A stretch of 37,753 nucleotides of DNA from Myxococcales bacterium (GTDB lineage: Bacteria > Myxococcota_A > Polyangia > Fen-1088). Location: the NCBI GenBank assembly GCA_003158455.1, contig PMJO01000046.1:1-37753 (forward strand), given 5' to 3'. The notes beneath the pieces were generated by a model. It was not told the origin of the DNA and did not search any database. It worked only from the letters and a program-made list of their open reading frames with translations. The stretch's first letter is position 1, and every line of letters begins with the position of its first letter. This document shows positions 1-9,993 of the stretch, piece after piece. Position numbers and translations under genes: made by a program.

Positions 1-1073
<1,073 letters not shown>

Positions 1074-1232
1074 CTACCCGCCTCTGTTCGCGCGGACTGT
1101 AGCACAAGTTCGACAGGATCAAGACTACCACTTTGCCGCCTTGAGACTATTGGGGCTGTCCGTCCCGACGCGCCGGCCGGCTCCCCACGCGGCTGTTGGC
1201 CCAAGACTTGGCGGGCGGCATACTTGTAGCCC

Positions 1233-2258
1233 ATGTCGTTGCCCGTGCTCTCCGCCGACGCCGTGGTCGCTGCGGCTCGGGCCTGCCGCTTCACCATGGT
1301 CGGGGTGGCGGAAGCGGCGCGGTTGGACCCGGCGCCCTTTCTGCGATGGCTGGCCGCAGGCTGGGGCTCCGGGCTTTCGGCCATGCACAGGCGGGTGACC
1401 AAGCGGCTGGATCCCGGGGCTGTCGTGCCCGGCGCGCGCACCGTGATCGCGTTGGGAATTCCCTACGGGTCGGGACAAGGGACGGCTGGCCAGCCCGAGC
1501 CTCCGGTGATCGCCCGCTACGCCCGCGGCCGTGACTACCACCTTGCCCATCGCGACCGCATGCGCGCCTTGCGCCGTCGCTTGCTGGTCCTGGACCCGAC
1601 CGTGAACACTTACGCCTGCGTTGACGCGGGCGTGGCCATGGAAAAAGCCTGGGCCGAGCGCGCGGGTTTGGGGTGGATCGGAAAGCACGGCGTCCTGGTC
1701 AGCCGGCAGCACGGCTCGTGGTTCACCCTGAGCGTGATGGTGATTGACCGCAGCCTAGATCGCTATGACCAGCCCCATCCCCGGCTTTGCGGCGACTGCG
1801 ACCTTTGCCTGCACGCCTGCCCGACCAGCGCGTTTCCCCTGCCCGGCGTCCTCGACGCGCGGCTATGCCTTTCCTATCAAACGGTGGAAAATCACGCTTC
1901 GATCCCGGTCGCGCTTCGCCCGGCGCTGGCCGGACGGGCGTTCGGCTGCGATGCCTGCCAGGAGGTTTGCCCCTACAATCACGACAAGCTGCCGCCCGGC
2001 GATCCTCGACAGGCCCCGCGACCGCTCGGACTCATGTCAGCAACGGAAATTGCAACTCTTGGTCACGACGAGTTTGCCGGTTTGGCCGCCGGTACTCCCA
2101 TGGCGCGCGCTGGCTACCATGGTCTGCGCCGCAATGCCGCGTTGGCGCTGGCCTCGGATGCAAGCCCTGGCGCCCACGCTGCACTCGCGCAGCTCAGCCG
2201 CGACGCGAGCCCCCTGGTCAGCGAGGCCGCGCAGTGGGCACTCGGGCACCGCCCCTGA
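1233..2258 (+). CDS. queG: Epoxyqueuosine reductase QueG
   Basis: Cobalamin- and iron-sulfur-dependent enzyme that reduces epoxyqueuosine to queuosine in the tRNA wobble base, the last step of the pathway. The 341-residue protein shows YACVDAGVAMEKAW with Asp131, the GLGWIGK motif (146-151), and two ferredoxin-type clusters. Cysteines 186, 189, 192 and 196 (CGDCDLCLHAC) and 212, 239, 242 and 246 (CDACQEVCP) are all present. A HEAT-like tail with GYHGLRRNAALAL follows. It is somewhat shorter than the E. coli protein (about 380), mainly at the C-terminus. The start at 1233 places the family N-terminus correctly, but no strong ribosome site is visible. The stop lies 19 bases from the end of the convergent kinase gene. 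Confidence 0.95.
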   Translation: MSLPVLSADAVVAAARACRFTMVGVAEAARLDPAPFLRWLAAGWGSGLSAMHRRVTKRLDPGAVVPGARTVIALGIPYGSGQGTAGQPEPPVIARYARGRDYHLAHRDRMRALRRRLLVLDPTVNTYACVDAGVAMEKAWAERAGLGWIGKHGVLVSRQHGSWFTLSVMVIDRSLDRYDQPHPRLCGDCDLCLHACPTSAFPLPGVLDARLCLSYQTVENHASIPVALRPALAGRAFGCDACQEVCPYNHDKLPPGDPRQAPRPLGLMSATEIATLGHDEFAGLAAGTPMARAGYHGLRRNAALALASDASPGAHAALAQLSRDASPLVSEAAQWALGHRP

Positions 2259-2277
2259 TCGAGCGGTGGCGCGGCGT

Positions 2278-4467
2278 CTACTGCGATGGTGGTTGCGGAC
2301 CGGGAGATTGGGACGGACCTGGACCCACGGTCGTGTCTGATTCCTTTGACTCGGAGGGGAACAGTCCTGCCATGGCCGCGCACAGATCCTGCACCGAATA
2401 GGGCTTGGGCACGCTGCCATCGAAGCCGAAGTCACGGGGCCGGGCCATCACGTCGTCACTGGCGTAACCACTGGAAGCCAGGACCTTGATGGTCGGATCG
2501 ATGACCTTGAGACGATGTACGATCTCCTTGCCTCCCGGTCCGCCGGGAATAGTCAGGTCCAAGATCGCCGCCCGAAACGGCTTTCCCGAGGCTAGCGCCA
2601 GCTCGGCCATGGCCACCGCCTGCTCGGCATTCTTGGCCAGTGATACCTCATACCCCGAACGGCGTAGGATCGAGGCCGCGATATTCAGAATGAAAGTTTC
2701 ATCGTCCAACACCAGCACCTGACCCCGGCCCCGGTGGCCGTCAGCGTCGGACAGGCTCATGGGCTGCGTCTCCTCGTGCGCCCGAGGCAGCCAGACGTGA
2801 AAGACCGAGCCCGCTTCCACTTGGGACTCCGCTTCGATGTGCCCATCGTGTTTGCGCACTATGGAGTCGGCGGTGGCCAGGCCAAGACCGCTGCCTTGGG
2901 GTTTGGTGGTAAAAAACGGGTCGAAGATCCGGGGCAACTGTTCGGATCGGATGCCCTTCCCGGTGTCGCGGACAGAAATGTGAACGTGGTCTCGGGCGGG
3001 CAAGTGCTTGGGCATTTCTGCGCCGGGCACGTTCTCCACCCGCACATCGAGATGCCCTCCCCATGGCATCGCCTGCTTGGCATTGATAGTGAGATTGTCG
3101 ATCGCCTGACCTATCTGGTGCTCGTCCACGTCGCACAGCCAGGTTTCCCGTGACGAGTTGAACGACACCTCGCAATTCGAGCCGCTGGTGGCGAACGCCA
3201 CCGCCTTGCGCACCAACTCATCCACCGGCTGGGTCTTGCGCAGCGGTGTACCCCCCTTGGCAAAGGTGAGAAGTTGCTGGGTCAAAGCCCGGGTGCGGCC
3301 AAACACGGACAAGGCATCGCTGAGACTCTCCTCCGCCTCCTTGAGGTTGTGAGCGCGCAAGGAACCTCTCGCCAGGTCCAGGTAGCCGAACACGCCAGAC
3401 AGCAGATTGTTGAAGTCGTGGGCAATCCCACCGGCCAGAACCCCGAGCGATTCCAGACGCTCCGTCCGGACCATCATGTCCTCCATGGCTCGGGTGGCAG
3501 TGATATCGACCACCGTGCTGATGATGCAGGTGTCGGAACCTACGTCGATCAAGCTCGCTGAAAGCAGCCCGACCAAGACGGTTCCGTCCTTGCGGCGGTA
3601 CTTCGCCTTCAACCCGCGGACAACCTTCTTCGCTTCGAGTTCCGGCAGCATCGCAGTGCGGAGCTCGGGATCGACCCACAGGTTGACTCCACCGGACCGA
3701 GCGCTGTGCCCTGCGATTTCCTCGCGCGTGAAACCAGTTTGCGCCAGAAAGGCGTCGTTGACGTCAAGACACATGCCGTCGGAGAAGCGGGTGATGAGCA
3801 TGGCCTCCGGGCTAGTGCGGAAAATGGTCATGAAACGCTCTTCGCTCTGACGAAGAGCTTCCTCGCCGCGCTTGCGATCCGTGATGTCCCGAATCGCGGC
3901 CAGCACGCGAGTCTTGCCGCCAATGGTGCTCAGTCGCAGACTCGCTTCGGACCAGAAGCAGGTTCCATCGCTCCGGCGCGATCGCCATTCGAACAGCTGC
4001 GGTCCTTGCGCAACCGCTCGCTTCCCCAACAGCTGCGCATGCGCTTCTTCGTAGGGTGGAGTCCCCTCGGAAAGATCGGCGATCGAGCACTTCGCCAGCC
4101 GATCCCGGTCGTAGCGGAACATCTCGCAAGCGCGCTGGTTGCAGTCCACGATCCGATCCGTTCCCATCTCGTGCACGAAGATGGCCTCGTTGGCGGTATC
4201 GTAGATGGCCTGCAACTCTTCCGCGCTGGCCCGCAGCGACGCTTGTCGCTCCTCGATGGCCCGGTCTCGTCGGCGAAGAACCCCATATAGCAGAAGGGCG
4301 GTCACCGCAACGAAGAGCCAACCCTTGCCCGTGTTCAAGCCAAGCGCGACCCCACGATCACTGCTGAGACGCGCGACCAGTCGATCGGAGAATGCGATCC
4401 ACAGAGCAGAGAGGGCAACATACCCACCCACAATGAAACGCAGCCTAGACCGCAGGAGATCCTTCAT
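2278..4467 (-). CDS. Membrane hybrid histidine kinase (2 PAS, HisKA, HATPase, receiver)
   Basis: Sensor kinase of 729 residues from ATG 4467. The longer frame to 4632 adds an unconserved, charged 55-residue tail and was not used. Order: two membrane helices (about 12-26 and 48-64) around a short loop with ALWIAFSDRL, a PAS domain (80-197), a second PAS (205-325), the H-box LAGGIAHDFNNLL with His350, N-box NLTINAKQA (459-467), G-boxes DTGKGI (501-506) and GSGLGL (525-530), then a receiver domain with phospho-acceptor Asp637 (LDLTIPGG) and Lys688. The H-box type and attached receiver fit a hybrid kinase that passes phosphate internally and then to a separate phosphotransfer or output protein. 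No partner regulator is adjacent. The signal sensed is unknown. Confidence 0.93.
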   Translation of the reverse strand: MKDLLRSRLRFIVGGYVALSALWIAFSDRLVARLSSDRGVALGLNTGKGWLFVAVTALLLYGVLRRRDRAIEERQASLRASAEELQAIYDTANEAIFVHEMGTDRIVDCNQRACEMFRYDRDRLAKCSIADLSEGTPPYEEAHAQLLGKRAVAQGPQLFEWRSRRSDGTCFWSEASLRLSTIGGKTRVLAAIRDITDRKRGEEALRQSEERFMTIFRTSPEAMLITRFSDGMCLDVNDAFLAQTGFTREEIAGHSARSGGVNLWVDPELRTAMLPELEAKKVVRGLKAKYRRKDGTVLVGLLSASLIDVGSDTCIISTVVDITATRAMEDMMVRTERLESLGVLAGGIAHDFNNLLSGVFGYLDLARGSLRAHNLKEAEESLSDALSVFGRTRALTQQLLTFAKGGTPLRKTQPVDELVRKAVAFATSGSNCEVSFNSSRETWLCDVDEHQIGQAIDNLTINAKQAMPWGGHLDVRVENVPGAEMPKHLPARDHVHISVRDTGKGIRSEQLPRIFDPFFTTKPQGSGLGLATADSIVRKHDGHIEAESQVEAGSVFHVWLPRAHEETQPMSLSDADGHRGRGQVLVLDDETFILNIAASILRRSGYEVSLAKNAEQAVAMAELALASGKPFRAAILDLTIPGGPGGKEIVHRLKVIDPTIKVLASSGYASDDVMARPRDFGFDGSVPKPYSVQDLCAAMAGLFPSESKESDTTVGPGPSQSPGPQPPSQ

Positions 4468-4721
4468 CACAGTACCAATCGGATGTTGGACTCGGGACCT
4501 GAAAATAACAAGCGGTCCCTGCCCCGTCGCGCCAATCGGCTGCCACTCACGCAAGCGCGTGCCATGGTCGCGAATTGGCGCGCTAGCTCTCGCGCTCGGC
4601 GGTTTCGGCGGCTGCGGGGGACGGCTCGACAAGGCGATTGTGCCGACCTCGTAGCCAGCGGCTGACGGTAGACGCGCTCATCTCTTTCGGACCAGGCTTT
4701 CCCGGTCGCACCGAACGCCGT

Positions 4722-6482
4722 ATGCTGAGCCGATTCAACATGGTTCGCTTGTCCGTCCCTTTGTCTTGGCTCGTGCGCATGTGGAGACGCACGCTGGACA
4801 GAATCCGCCGCCTGACCCACAGCCGCGCTGCCTGGATGCTCGGCCTCATTGCTTTGGTTCACTTTTGGGTCTTTTCGTACCAACCGGGAATCAACAATCC
4901 CAACGAGAACGTCCGCTTCTACATGACAGCGGCCATGGTTGAGCAGCACACCTATGCCATCGACGCGATGCGGGCGCGGTGGGGGTGGACCAACGATGCG
5001 GCAGTGAAGGATGGCCATTTCTACAGCGCAAAGGCGCCTGGCACGAGTGAGCTCGGTGTTCCGGCCTATGCGGCCTACTACTACGGGTGCCGCGCCTTGG
5101 GCGTGCCGGTGGATCGGGTGGCGGCTCTGTGGGTTTGTCGGACCTTCGCGTCGATTGTCCCTGCCCTGCTCTTCGCCGCGTTTTTTCGACGCTTCCTGCG
5201 CCGTCGGACGCCGGCAGAGGCTGACCCCAAGGAGACGCTCGTCGATGCGACGCTGGTCTCAACCATGCTGGGCTCGCTGCTTCTGGCCTATTCCCCCAGT
5301 TTCGTCAGTCACACGCAAAGCGCGGTCGTGGCCTTCGTGGCCTTCGACCTTCTCCGTCGCTCCCGCGCCGAGGAGCGCAGCGGCTCCTTCCGCCTGGCTT
5401 TTGCCGCAGGTCTCCTGGCCGCTTGCGTGACCTATTTCGAATATCCCTGTGCCCCGGTCAGTGCCGCGCTCGTGTTCTACGCCCTCGTCGCCTTGCGTCC
5501 CTCACGCTATCCCTTCTTCGCCTTGGGCGCGCTGATACCCGTCCTGCTGGTCATGCACTTCCAGTGGAAGACCTTTGGCAACGCCTTCACCCCGGGGCAC
5601 CTCTTCCTGGAAGATCCGGGCTTTCGTGCTCAGCATCGGACGGGATTGTTCGGGCTGAACGGATTTCACACCGAGGGTCTTTCTCTGCTCACCAGCCCTG
5701 GCTATGGGCTCTTTCCCCTCACTCCGCTTTTTTGTCTGGCGCCGCTGGGTCTCGTGATCCTTCTCCGTCGCCCGCGCGAGCGTCTGGATGCCCTGGTGGC
5801 CCTCGCCGGTTTCGTCTTTCCGGTTCTCGCCACCATCAGCTTCGCCCACTGGCGAGGTGGCTGGGCGGTGGGGCCTCGCCATATCGCCGTCGTGGTTCCT
5901 TTCGTGGCTTGGTTCGCCTACGAGGGCTTGCTTCTTCTCGCCCAACGCGGCCGCGATCTCGCTGCGGCCATAGCTCTCGCAACCATGCTCGTGGGTCTGT
6001 TCCTTTCAGGAGTGCCTTCGCTTTGGTATCCCCATGTCCCCGAGTATTTCGAACGCCCCCTGCCTCAACTCTTTTTCACCCTCATCTCCCACGACTACGC
6101 ACCCCTAACCCTGCTGTCCGTCTTTGGAATCTACGGCAGCGCAGCCCTAGCTCCGCTGCTCGCCATTCCTGCGTGGCTCACGCTGAGGCTGGTCGCAGCC
6201 GCTCGTCGACGACTCCTCGTCCTCGTGGCAGCCGCCGCATTGGGTCTGGTGCTGCTTTTGCCTTCGCTCGTGGTCTCGCGTCCCGCGTCCGAGGACATTC
6301 GACGAGGAACCAGGTTCATCACCAGCCACTGGAGTCCCGCCGGGCACGACCGCGTCGCACGCGTGCGGGCCGAAATCGGAGGCCAGAATGATCCAAAGAG
6401 GATCCGTCTCCTCGCCGCTCTCCTTGACGGGGAATACCGAGACGCGGAGGCCGCCGCAGTCCTCCGTCGCCTCGCCCCCTAG
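4722..6482 (+). CDS. Polytopic membrane protein resembling GT39/PMT-type (GT-C) glycosyltransferases
   Basis: About 586 residues with roughly ten hydrophobic segments. After the first helix (GLIALVHFWVFSY) comes a loop with NPNENVRFYMTAAMVEQ, then DGHFYSAKAPGTSELGVP. This layout, an acidic loop and a KAPG segment after helix 1, is typical of GT39-like proteins that use polyprenyl-phosphate sugars on the periplasmic face. The family call is from remembered patterns, so the donor and acceptor are unknown. The start is uncertain: TTG 4638, ATG 4722, ATG 4740 and ATG 4779 are in frame and none has a strong ribosome site. 4722 was chosen as the first ATG. It runs divergently from the kinase, and its 3' end faces folD across a CCGG-repeat spacer. 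Confidence 0.75.
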   Translation: MLSRFNMVRLSVPLSWLVRMWRRTLDRIRRLTHSRAAWMLGLIALVHFWVFSYQPGINNPNENVRFYMTAAMVEQHTYAIDAMRARWGWTNDAAVKDGHFYSAKAPGTSELGVPAYAAYYYGCRALGVPVDRVAALWVCRTFASIVPALLFAAFFRRFLRRRTPAEADPKETLVDATLVSTMLGSLLLAYSPSFVSHTQSAVVAFVAFDLLRRSRAEERSGSFRLAFAAGLLAACVTYFEYPCAPVSAALVFYALVALRPSRYPFFALGALIPVLLVMHFQWKTFGNAFTPGHLFLEDPGFRAQHRTGLFGLNGFHTEGLSLLTSPGYGLFPLTPLFCLAPLGLVILLRRPRERLDALVALAGFVFPVLATISFAHWRGGWAVGPRHIAVVVPFVAWFAYEGLLLLAQRGRDLAAAIALATMLVGLFLSGVPSLWYPHVPEYFERPLPQLFFTLISHDYAPLTLLSVFGIYGSAALAPLLAIPAWLTLRLVAAARRRLLVLVAAAALGLVLLLPSLVVSRPASEDIRRGTRFITSHWSPAGHDRVARVRAEIGGQNDPKRIRLLAALLDGEYRDAEAAAVLRRLAP

Positions 6483-6488
6483 TTCCTA

Positions 6489-6590
6489 GTGGCGGAGCCG
6501 GCGGCCGGCACCGGAACCGGCGGCCGGTCCCGGTCCCGGATTCGGAACCGGATCCGGCCACCGGCCCCGAAACCGGTGGCTGAAACCAGC
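6489..6590. repeat. Degenerate CCGG-hexamer repeat between convergent genes (copy 1)
   Basis: The 130-bp convergent spacer is filled with a degenerate hexamer of the form NNCCGG, repeated with small phase slips (units such as AACCGG, GTCCCGG, ATCCGG). It includes an 8-bp inverted repeat, GCCACCGG ... CCGGTGGC, with an 8-base loop. The same pattern recurs at 27703-27797 and 30372-30455. Its position behind two converging genes suits a bidirectional terminator or a REP-like element. No T-tract follows the hairpin, so classical intrinsic termination is not shown. Confidence 0.7.
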
Positions 6591-6612
6591 TACGAATCTG
6601 CGAGAGGCCGTA

Positions 6613-7476
6613 CTAGAGTTGCCCGCCGGCCGCGCGCCGGCGGGCTGACTCCAGCGTGTTGGTCAGCAGCATGGCGATGGTCATGGGTCCCACACCGCCC
6701 GGCACCGGCGTGATGGCGCCGGCACGCTCCGCTGCCGCCGCAAATTCCACATCGCCCACCAGCTTGCCGCTCGGCAAGCGATTCATTCCCACATCGATCA
6801 CGGTGGCACCGGGCTTGATCCATGCGCCGCGGATCATTTCGGCCTTGCCGATGGCCGCCACCAGGATGTCCGCTGTGCCAATGACACCGGGCAAGTCCTT
6901 GGTCTTGGAATGGCAAATGGTCACCGTGGCGTCAGCCGCGGTCAGCAACACCGCGACCGGCTTGCCCACGATGTTCGAGCGGCCCACCACCACAGCGCTG
7001 GCACCACGTACCTGCGTGCCGGCCTCTTCGATCAGTTTCATGATCCCGTAGGGCGTGCAAGCGATGAAACGTGGATCGCCGATGAGCAAACGGCCCAGAT
7101 TCTCGGGGTGAAAGCCGTCCACGTCCTTGGCTGGATCGATGGACAGCAGGATGCGCCTGCTGTCGATGTGGGGCGGCAGTGGCATTTGCACGAGAACCCC
7201 ATCCACCGTGCGATCGGCACACAGCGTGCGCACCAGGTCGAGAAGCTGACTCTCCGAGGTGGCAGCAGGCAGGTGGTGGTCCAAGCAGCGATAGCCGGCT
7301 TCGGCCAGCGCCTTGGTCTTGTTGCGCACGTAGATCTGCGATCCCGGATCCTCTCCCACCAGGACCACCGCCAGCGCGGGCTGGCAGCCCTGTTGGTGGA
7401 GTTTTTTGGCCTCGGCCGCAAGTTGGCCACGAATGCGCGCCGCGAGTGCTTTTCCATCAATGATCTTGGCTGCCAT
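6613..7476 (-). CDS. folD: Bifunctional methylenetetrahydrofolate dehydrogenase / methenyl-THF cyclohydrolase
   Basis: Interconverts 5,10-methylene-, 5,10-methenyl- and 10-formyl-tetrahydrofolate with NADP in cytosolic one-carbon metabolism. The 287-residue protein has the normal family length. Seen: Tyr49 and Lys53 in YVRNKTKA (equivalent to E. coli Tyr50 and Lys54), [12 protein letters not shown] (93-104), [11 protein letters not shown] (114-124), the Rossmann motif [11 protein letters not shown] (163-173) and [10 protein letters not shown] (257-266). The start at 7476 has an AAGGA ribosome site. A longer frame reaching 7599 adds an arginine-rich tail foreign to the family and was rejected. 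The gene is divergent from the propeller gene. Confidence 0.97.
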   Translation of the reverse strand: MAAKIIDGKALAARIRGQLAAEAKKLHQQGCQPALAVVLVGEDPGSQIYVRNKTKALAEAGYRCLDHHLPAATSESQLLDLVRTLCADRTVDGVLVQMPLPPHIDSRRILLSIDPAKDVDGFHPENLGRLLIGDPRFIACTPYGIMKLIEEAGTQVRGASAVVVGRSNIVGKPVAVLLTAADATVTICHSKTKDLPGVIGTADILVAAIGKAEMIRGAWIKPGATVIDVGMNRLPSGKLVGDVEFAAAAERAGAITPVPGGVGPMTIAMLLTNTLESARRRAAGGQL

Positions 7477-7559
7477 CACGATCCTTTCGCTCCTGCGCCT
7501 AGCACGTTCGGTTGCAGGCGCGCAATGCCGACATTCGGACGGCCACGTCCGCGTCTCCG

Positions 7560-7602
7560 CCCGGCCGGGCCGCTCCCCGGCCGGGTCGGCATGGTGCATG
7601 CC
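7560..7602. other. Two adjacent hairpins in the divergent folD / propeller spacer
   Basis: A 9-bp GC-only stem (7560-7568 with 7577-7585, 8-base loop) is followed at once by a 6-bp stem GGCATG ... CATGCC (7588-7593 with 7597-7602). They lie about 50 bases before the start at 7653, so they could sit in the leader of the propeller mRNA or act as an operator. Function unknown. Neither is followed by a T-run, so a terminator role is unlikely. Confidence 0.4.
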
Positions 7603-7652
7603 GCGCTTCTGCGGGTCTTCTTCGCGGCACGACCATTGCTTTCTGCGGGCGC

Positions 7653-9515
7653 ATGCACCTGCGAAATCGCTACTGGACCTCCCTCCTCATCGTGTTTCTT
7701 GCATGTGTCGCCGAATCGCCTTCCGCGGCGGCCTGGTCGCTGGCGCTGGCTGGGCGAGTGGAACGGGTGGTGGCCGCCGGGGATCGGGTGGCTGCTGTGC
7801 GCGGCGGAACGGTCATCTTGTTGCGCGAAGACGGCGCGCCCTTGGGGCGGGTGCAGGATGTCGAAGCGGCGCCGGCGCGTCGCAAGTCGCACGCGAGCGC
7901 GCGCGAGGAGGAAGACGTGCTCGATTTTCTCGGCATAGATGAGAGCGAGCAGGACAGCGCCTGGGTCGAGGACGAATTGAACGATGAAAGCACCTTGGCC
8001 GAACGCCGCGCGATGCGGGGCGGACACTCCGGCCGCGCTTCGCCTCGTGCGAGTCGTGCACCCGCGATCGCGGCAGCTGAGCAGGACATCTGGATTGCGA
8101 ACGGGCGTGGTCTGTGGCAACTGCCAGCCGATGGCGATCTCGTGCACGTGGCCAGCCGTGAGCTGGCCGCGTCGTCGCTGGCGGCTAGGCCCGACCGCCG
8201 ACTTCTCCTGGCTTCGGGCAATCAGGTCTGGCTCGTGTCCGGACCAGATGGCGCCCGTCGCGTTCTGGACGCGTTAGCGTCTGTACAGCACGTGGCACTT
8301 TCTTCTGCCAGCCAACGCATGGCATGGGCCAACCGCACCCAGGTGCTGTGGAGCGATAGCGTCGACGAAGTGCCGGGCCGGGCCTTGCCCTTGCCCGAAC
8401 CGCTCACCGATGTGAAGTTCTGCGGCGAGAGTCTGTTGCTCCTCTCGCGCAGCGGCTTGGCGGTTCTGTCCCCCGAGGGTGTGCCTGAGTTGCGCTCGGC
8501 GCCCCTTGCCGCGCGACGCCTGGCTTGTCCCGCAGACGGTGTCGGCCCGTGGCTGGCCGCAGGGCCAGAACTGCTTGTGTCGCACGACGGTGGTCGCACT
8601 TGGTCGTCGCTGCCCTTGCCCCGCGGCACGCGCGCCCTCGACGCCGCGATGGGGGATCACTGCCTGTGGCTGGCGACTGACAAGGGGCTGTACTGCTCTT
8701 CGCCGGATCAGCCAGCGGCTGGCGAGTTGCTTTCCGCCGAGGGACAGCAACCTGGCCCGCGCTTTGTTGGACCGCGCGAAGCACCTTGGTGGGCGGCAAG
8801 GCTGCCCCGTCTGACCGTGCGGGCCGGGGCGTTCTTTGCTGCTGGCCGTCGTGAGTATCAAACCGTCGCCCTGGCCAGCTTCCCCCTTGATGCGCCTCCG
8901 GGGCGTACCGTGCTGGTGGCTGACAACGACGAAGTCACCTCTCCACCCGTGGACCGGCCCGCCGATTTGCGCATTCCCGCCGACACCGACGCGGATTGCT
9001 TGGTCGTAGCGCGTGCCAAGGCCGTGGCTTTGGCCCTGGTGGAGCCGGAACGAGGCCGGTCGTATGTGAACCGGGCCAGCCACGCGGCTTGGCTGCCGGA
9101 GATCCGCCTGCGCATGGATCGCCGCCTTGGACGCAGTGAGTCTCTAGATCAGCCTTCTACCTCCACTTCCATCACTTCCCCTCTTGGGGTGGACACCGTG
9201 GATGACGTACGATACGAGGCGCGAGTCACCTGGGACCTGGCCAAGCTGGTCTTCAGCGGTGACGAACTAGCCGCCCAAGCTGAGACGATACACATGGCTG
9301 AAATCCGACGCGACATCGAGGTCACGCTGACCCGACTCTACTTCGAGCGACGGCGTCTCGGGCTGGAACGGCCGCCGGCAGGCGCAGGAGAGCGAACAGT
9401 CGCCCTGCGGCGGGAGTTGCGCCTGCGCGAAATCGAATCCGAACTGGACGCCCTATCGGGCGGTGCCTTCTCACAGTGCACCGCCGGACGGGCGTCCGCG
9501 CAAGGAGGCCCATGA
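7653..9515 (+). CDS. Secreted propeller-like protein of unknown function
   Basis: 620 residues beginning with a signal peptide ([18 protein letters not shown], cleavage probably after SAAA). The longer frame from 7512 would bury this signal, so ATG 7653 is preferred. The body has repeated short strands such as [31 protein letters not shown] and a BNR/Asp-box [11 protein letters not shown], which together suggest a two-component-regulator-type or BNR beta-propeller. A C-terminal segment [13 protein letters not shown] ... [11 protein letters not shown] matches a pattern remembered from many Myxococcota secreted proteins. Probably periplasmic or surface located. The stop overlaps the PilZ start (ATGA), so the two are translationally coupled. 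Ligand and role are unknown. Confidence 0.75.
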   Translation: MHLRNRYWTSLLIVFLACVAESPSAAAWSLALAGRVERVVAAGDRVAAVRGGTVILLREDGAPLGRVQDVEAAPARRKSHASAREEEDVLDFLGIDESEQDSAWVEDELNDESTLAERRAMRGGHSGRASPRASRAPAIAAAEQDIWIANGRGLWQLPADGDLVHVASRELAASSLAARPDRRLLLASGNQVWLVSGPDGARRVLDALASVQHVALSSASQRMAWANRTQVLWSDSVDEVPGRALPLPEPLTDVKFCGESLLLLSRSGLAVLSPEGVPELRSAPLAARRLACPADGVGPWLAAGPELLVSHDGGRTWSSLPLPRGTRALDAAMGDHCLWLATDKGLYCSSPDQPAAGELLSAEGQQPGPRFVGPREAPWWAARLPRLTVRAGAFFAAGRREYQTVALASFPLDAPPGRTVLVADNDEVTSPPVDRPADLRIPADTDADCLVVARAKAVALALVEPERGRSYVNRASHAAWLPEIRLRMDRRLGRSESLDQPSTSTSITSPLGVDTVDDVRYEARVTWDLAKLVFSGDELAAQAETIHMAEIRRDIEVTLTRLYFERRRLGLERPPAGAGERTVALRRELRLREIESELDALSGGAFSQCTAGRASAQGGP

Positions 9516-9955
9516 CGGAGGATTTGCGCCGCCATCCACGATTCAGTGTCGATGTTCAGGCCAACGTGCGGACCAGCGATGGCCGTAAGCTGCCTGCGCG
9601 CACGCGTGACCTTTCCCGCTCCGGCATGTGTATCATCACCACCAATTCGCTCGCCCAGCGCGACGAGTTGCTGATCGATCTCATCCTGCTCTTCGGTCCG
9701 TCGTCTGCCTCCGAGCCGCTGCCGCTGCGCGCCCGCGTGGTGTGGTGCACGCCCATCTCACAGGCATTCCAGATAGGCGCCATGTTCGAGAAGCTGAGCA
9801 AGACCGAGCAGTCGTTTCTCGACATGTTCCTGCGCTATCTCGATGGCAGCATCTTGCCCGCGGGGGCTGAGGTCCAATCGGTGGGCGAGGCAGAGTCCGG
9901 GGCAAACCCCGCCGAACCTCCGCCGGAAATCAAAGACGATCCTTTTCGGCGGTGA
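9512..9955 (+). CDS. PilZ-domain protein (probable c-di-GMP receptor)
   Basis: 147-residue soluble protein with one PilZ domain. The start at 9512 follows a very strong AAGGAGG site inside the 3' end of the propeller gene and overlaps its stop by ATGA. The c-di-GMP motifs are present: RRHPRFSVDV supplies the Arg-rich RxxxR box and DLSRSGMCI matches [D/N]xSxxG. The segment RARVVWCTP ... QIGAMFEKLS is the typical strand pair later in the domain. The tail after about residue 115 is proline- and glutamate-rich and probably disordered. c-di-GMP binding is inferred from the motifs. A function tied to the coupled secreted propeller protein is plausible but unproven. Confidence 0.9.
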   Translation: MTEDLRRHPRFSVDVQANVRTSDGRKLPARTRDLSRSGMCIITTNSLAQRDELLIDLILLFGPSSASEPLPLRARVVWCTPISQAFQIGAMFEKLSKTEQSFLDMFLRYLDGSILPAGAEVQSVGEAESGANPAEPPPEIKDDPFRR

Positions 9956-9993
9956 GGTCTGGCGCCGCGCGACCGGCCTGGCCTCCCACGCGG

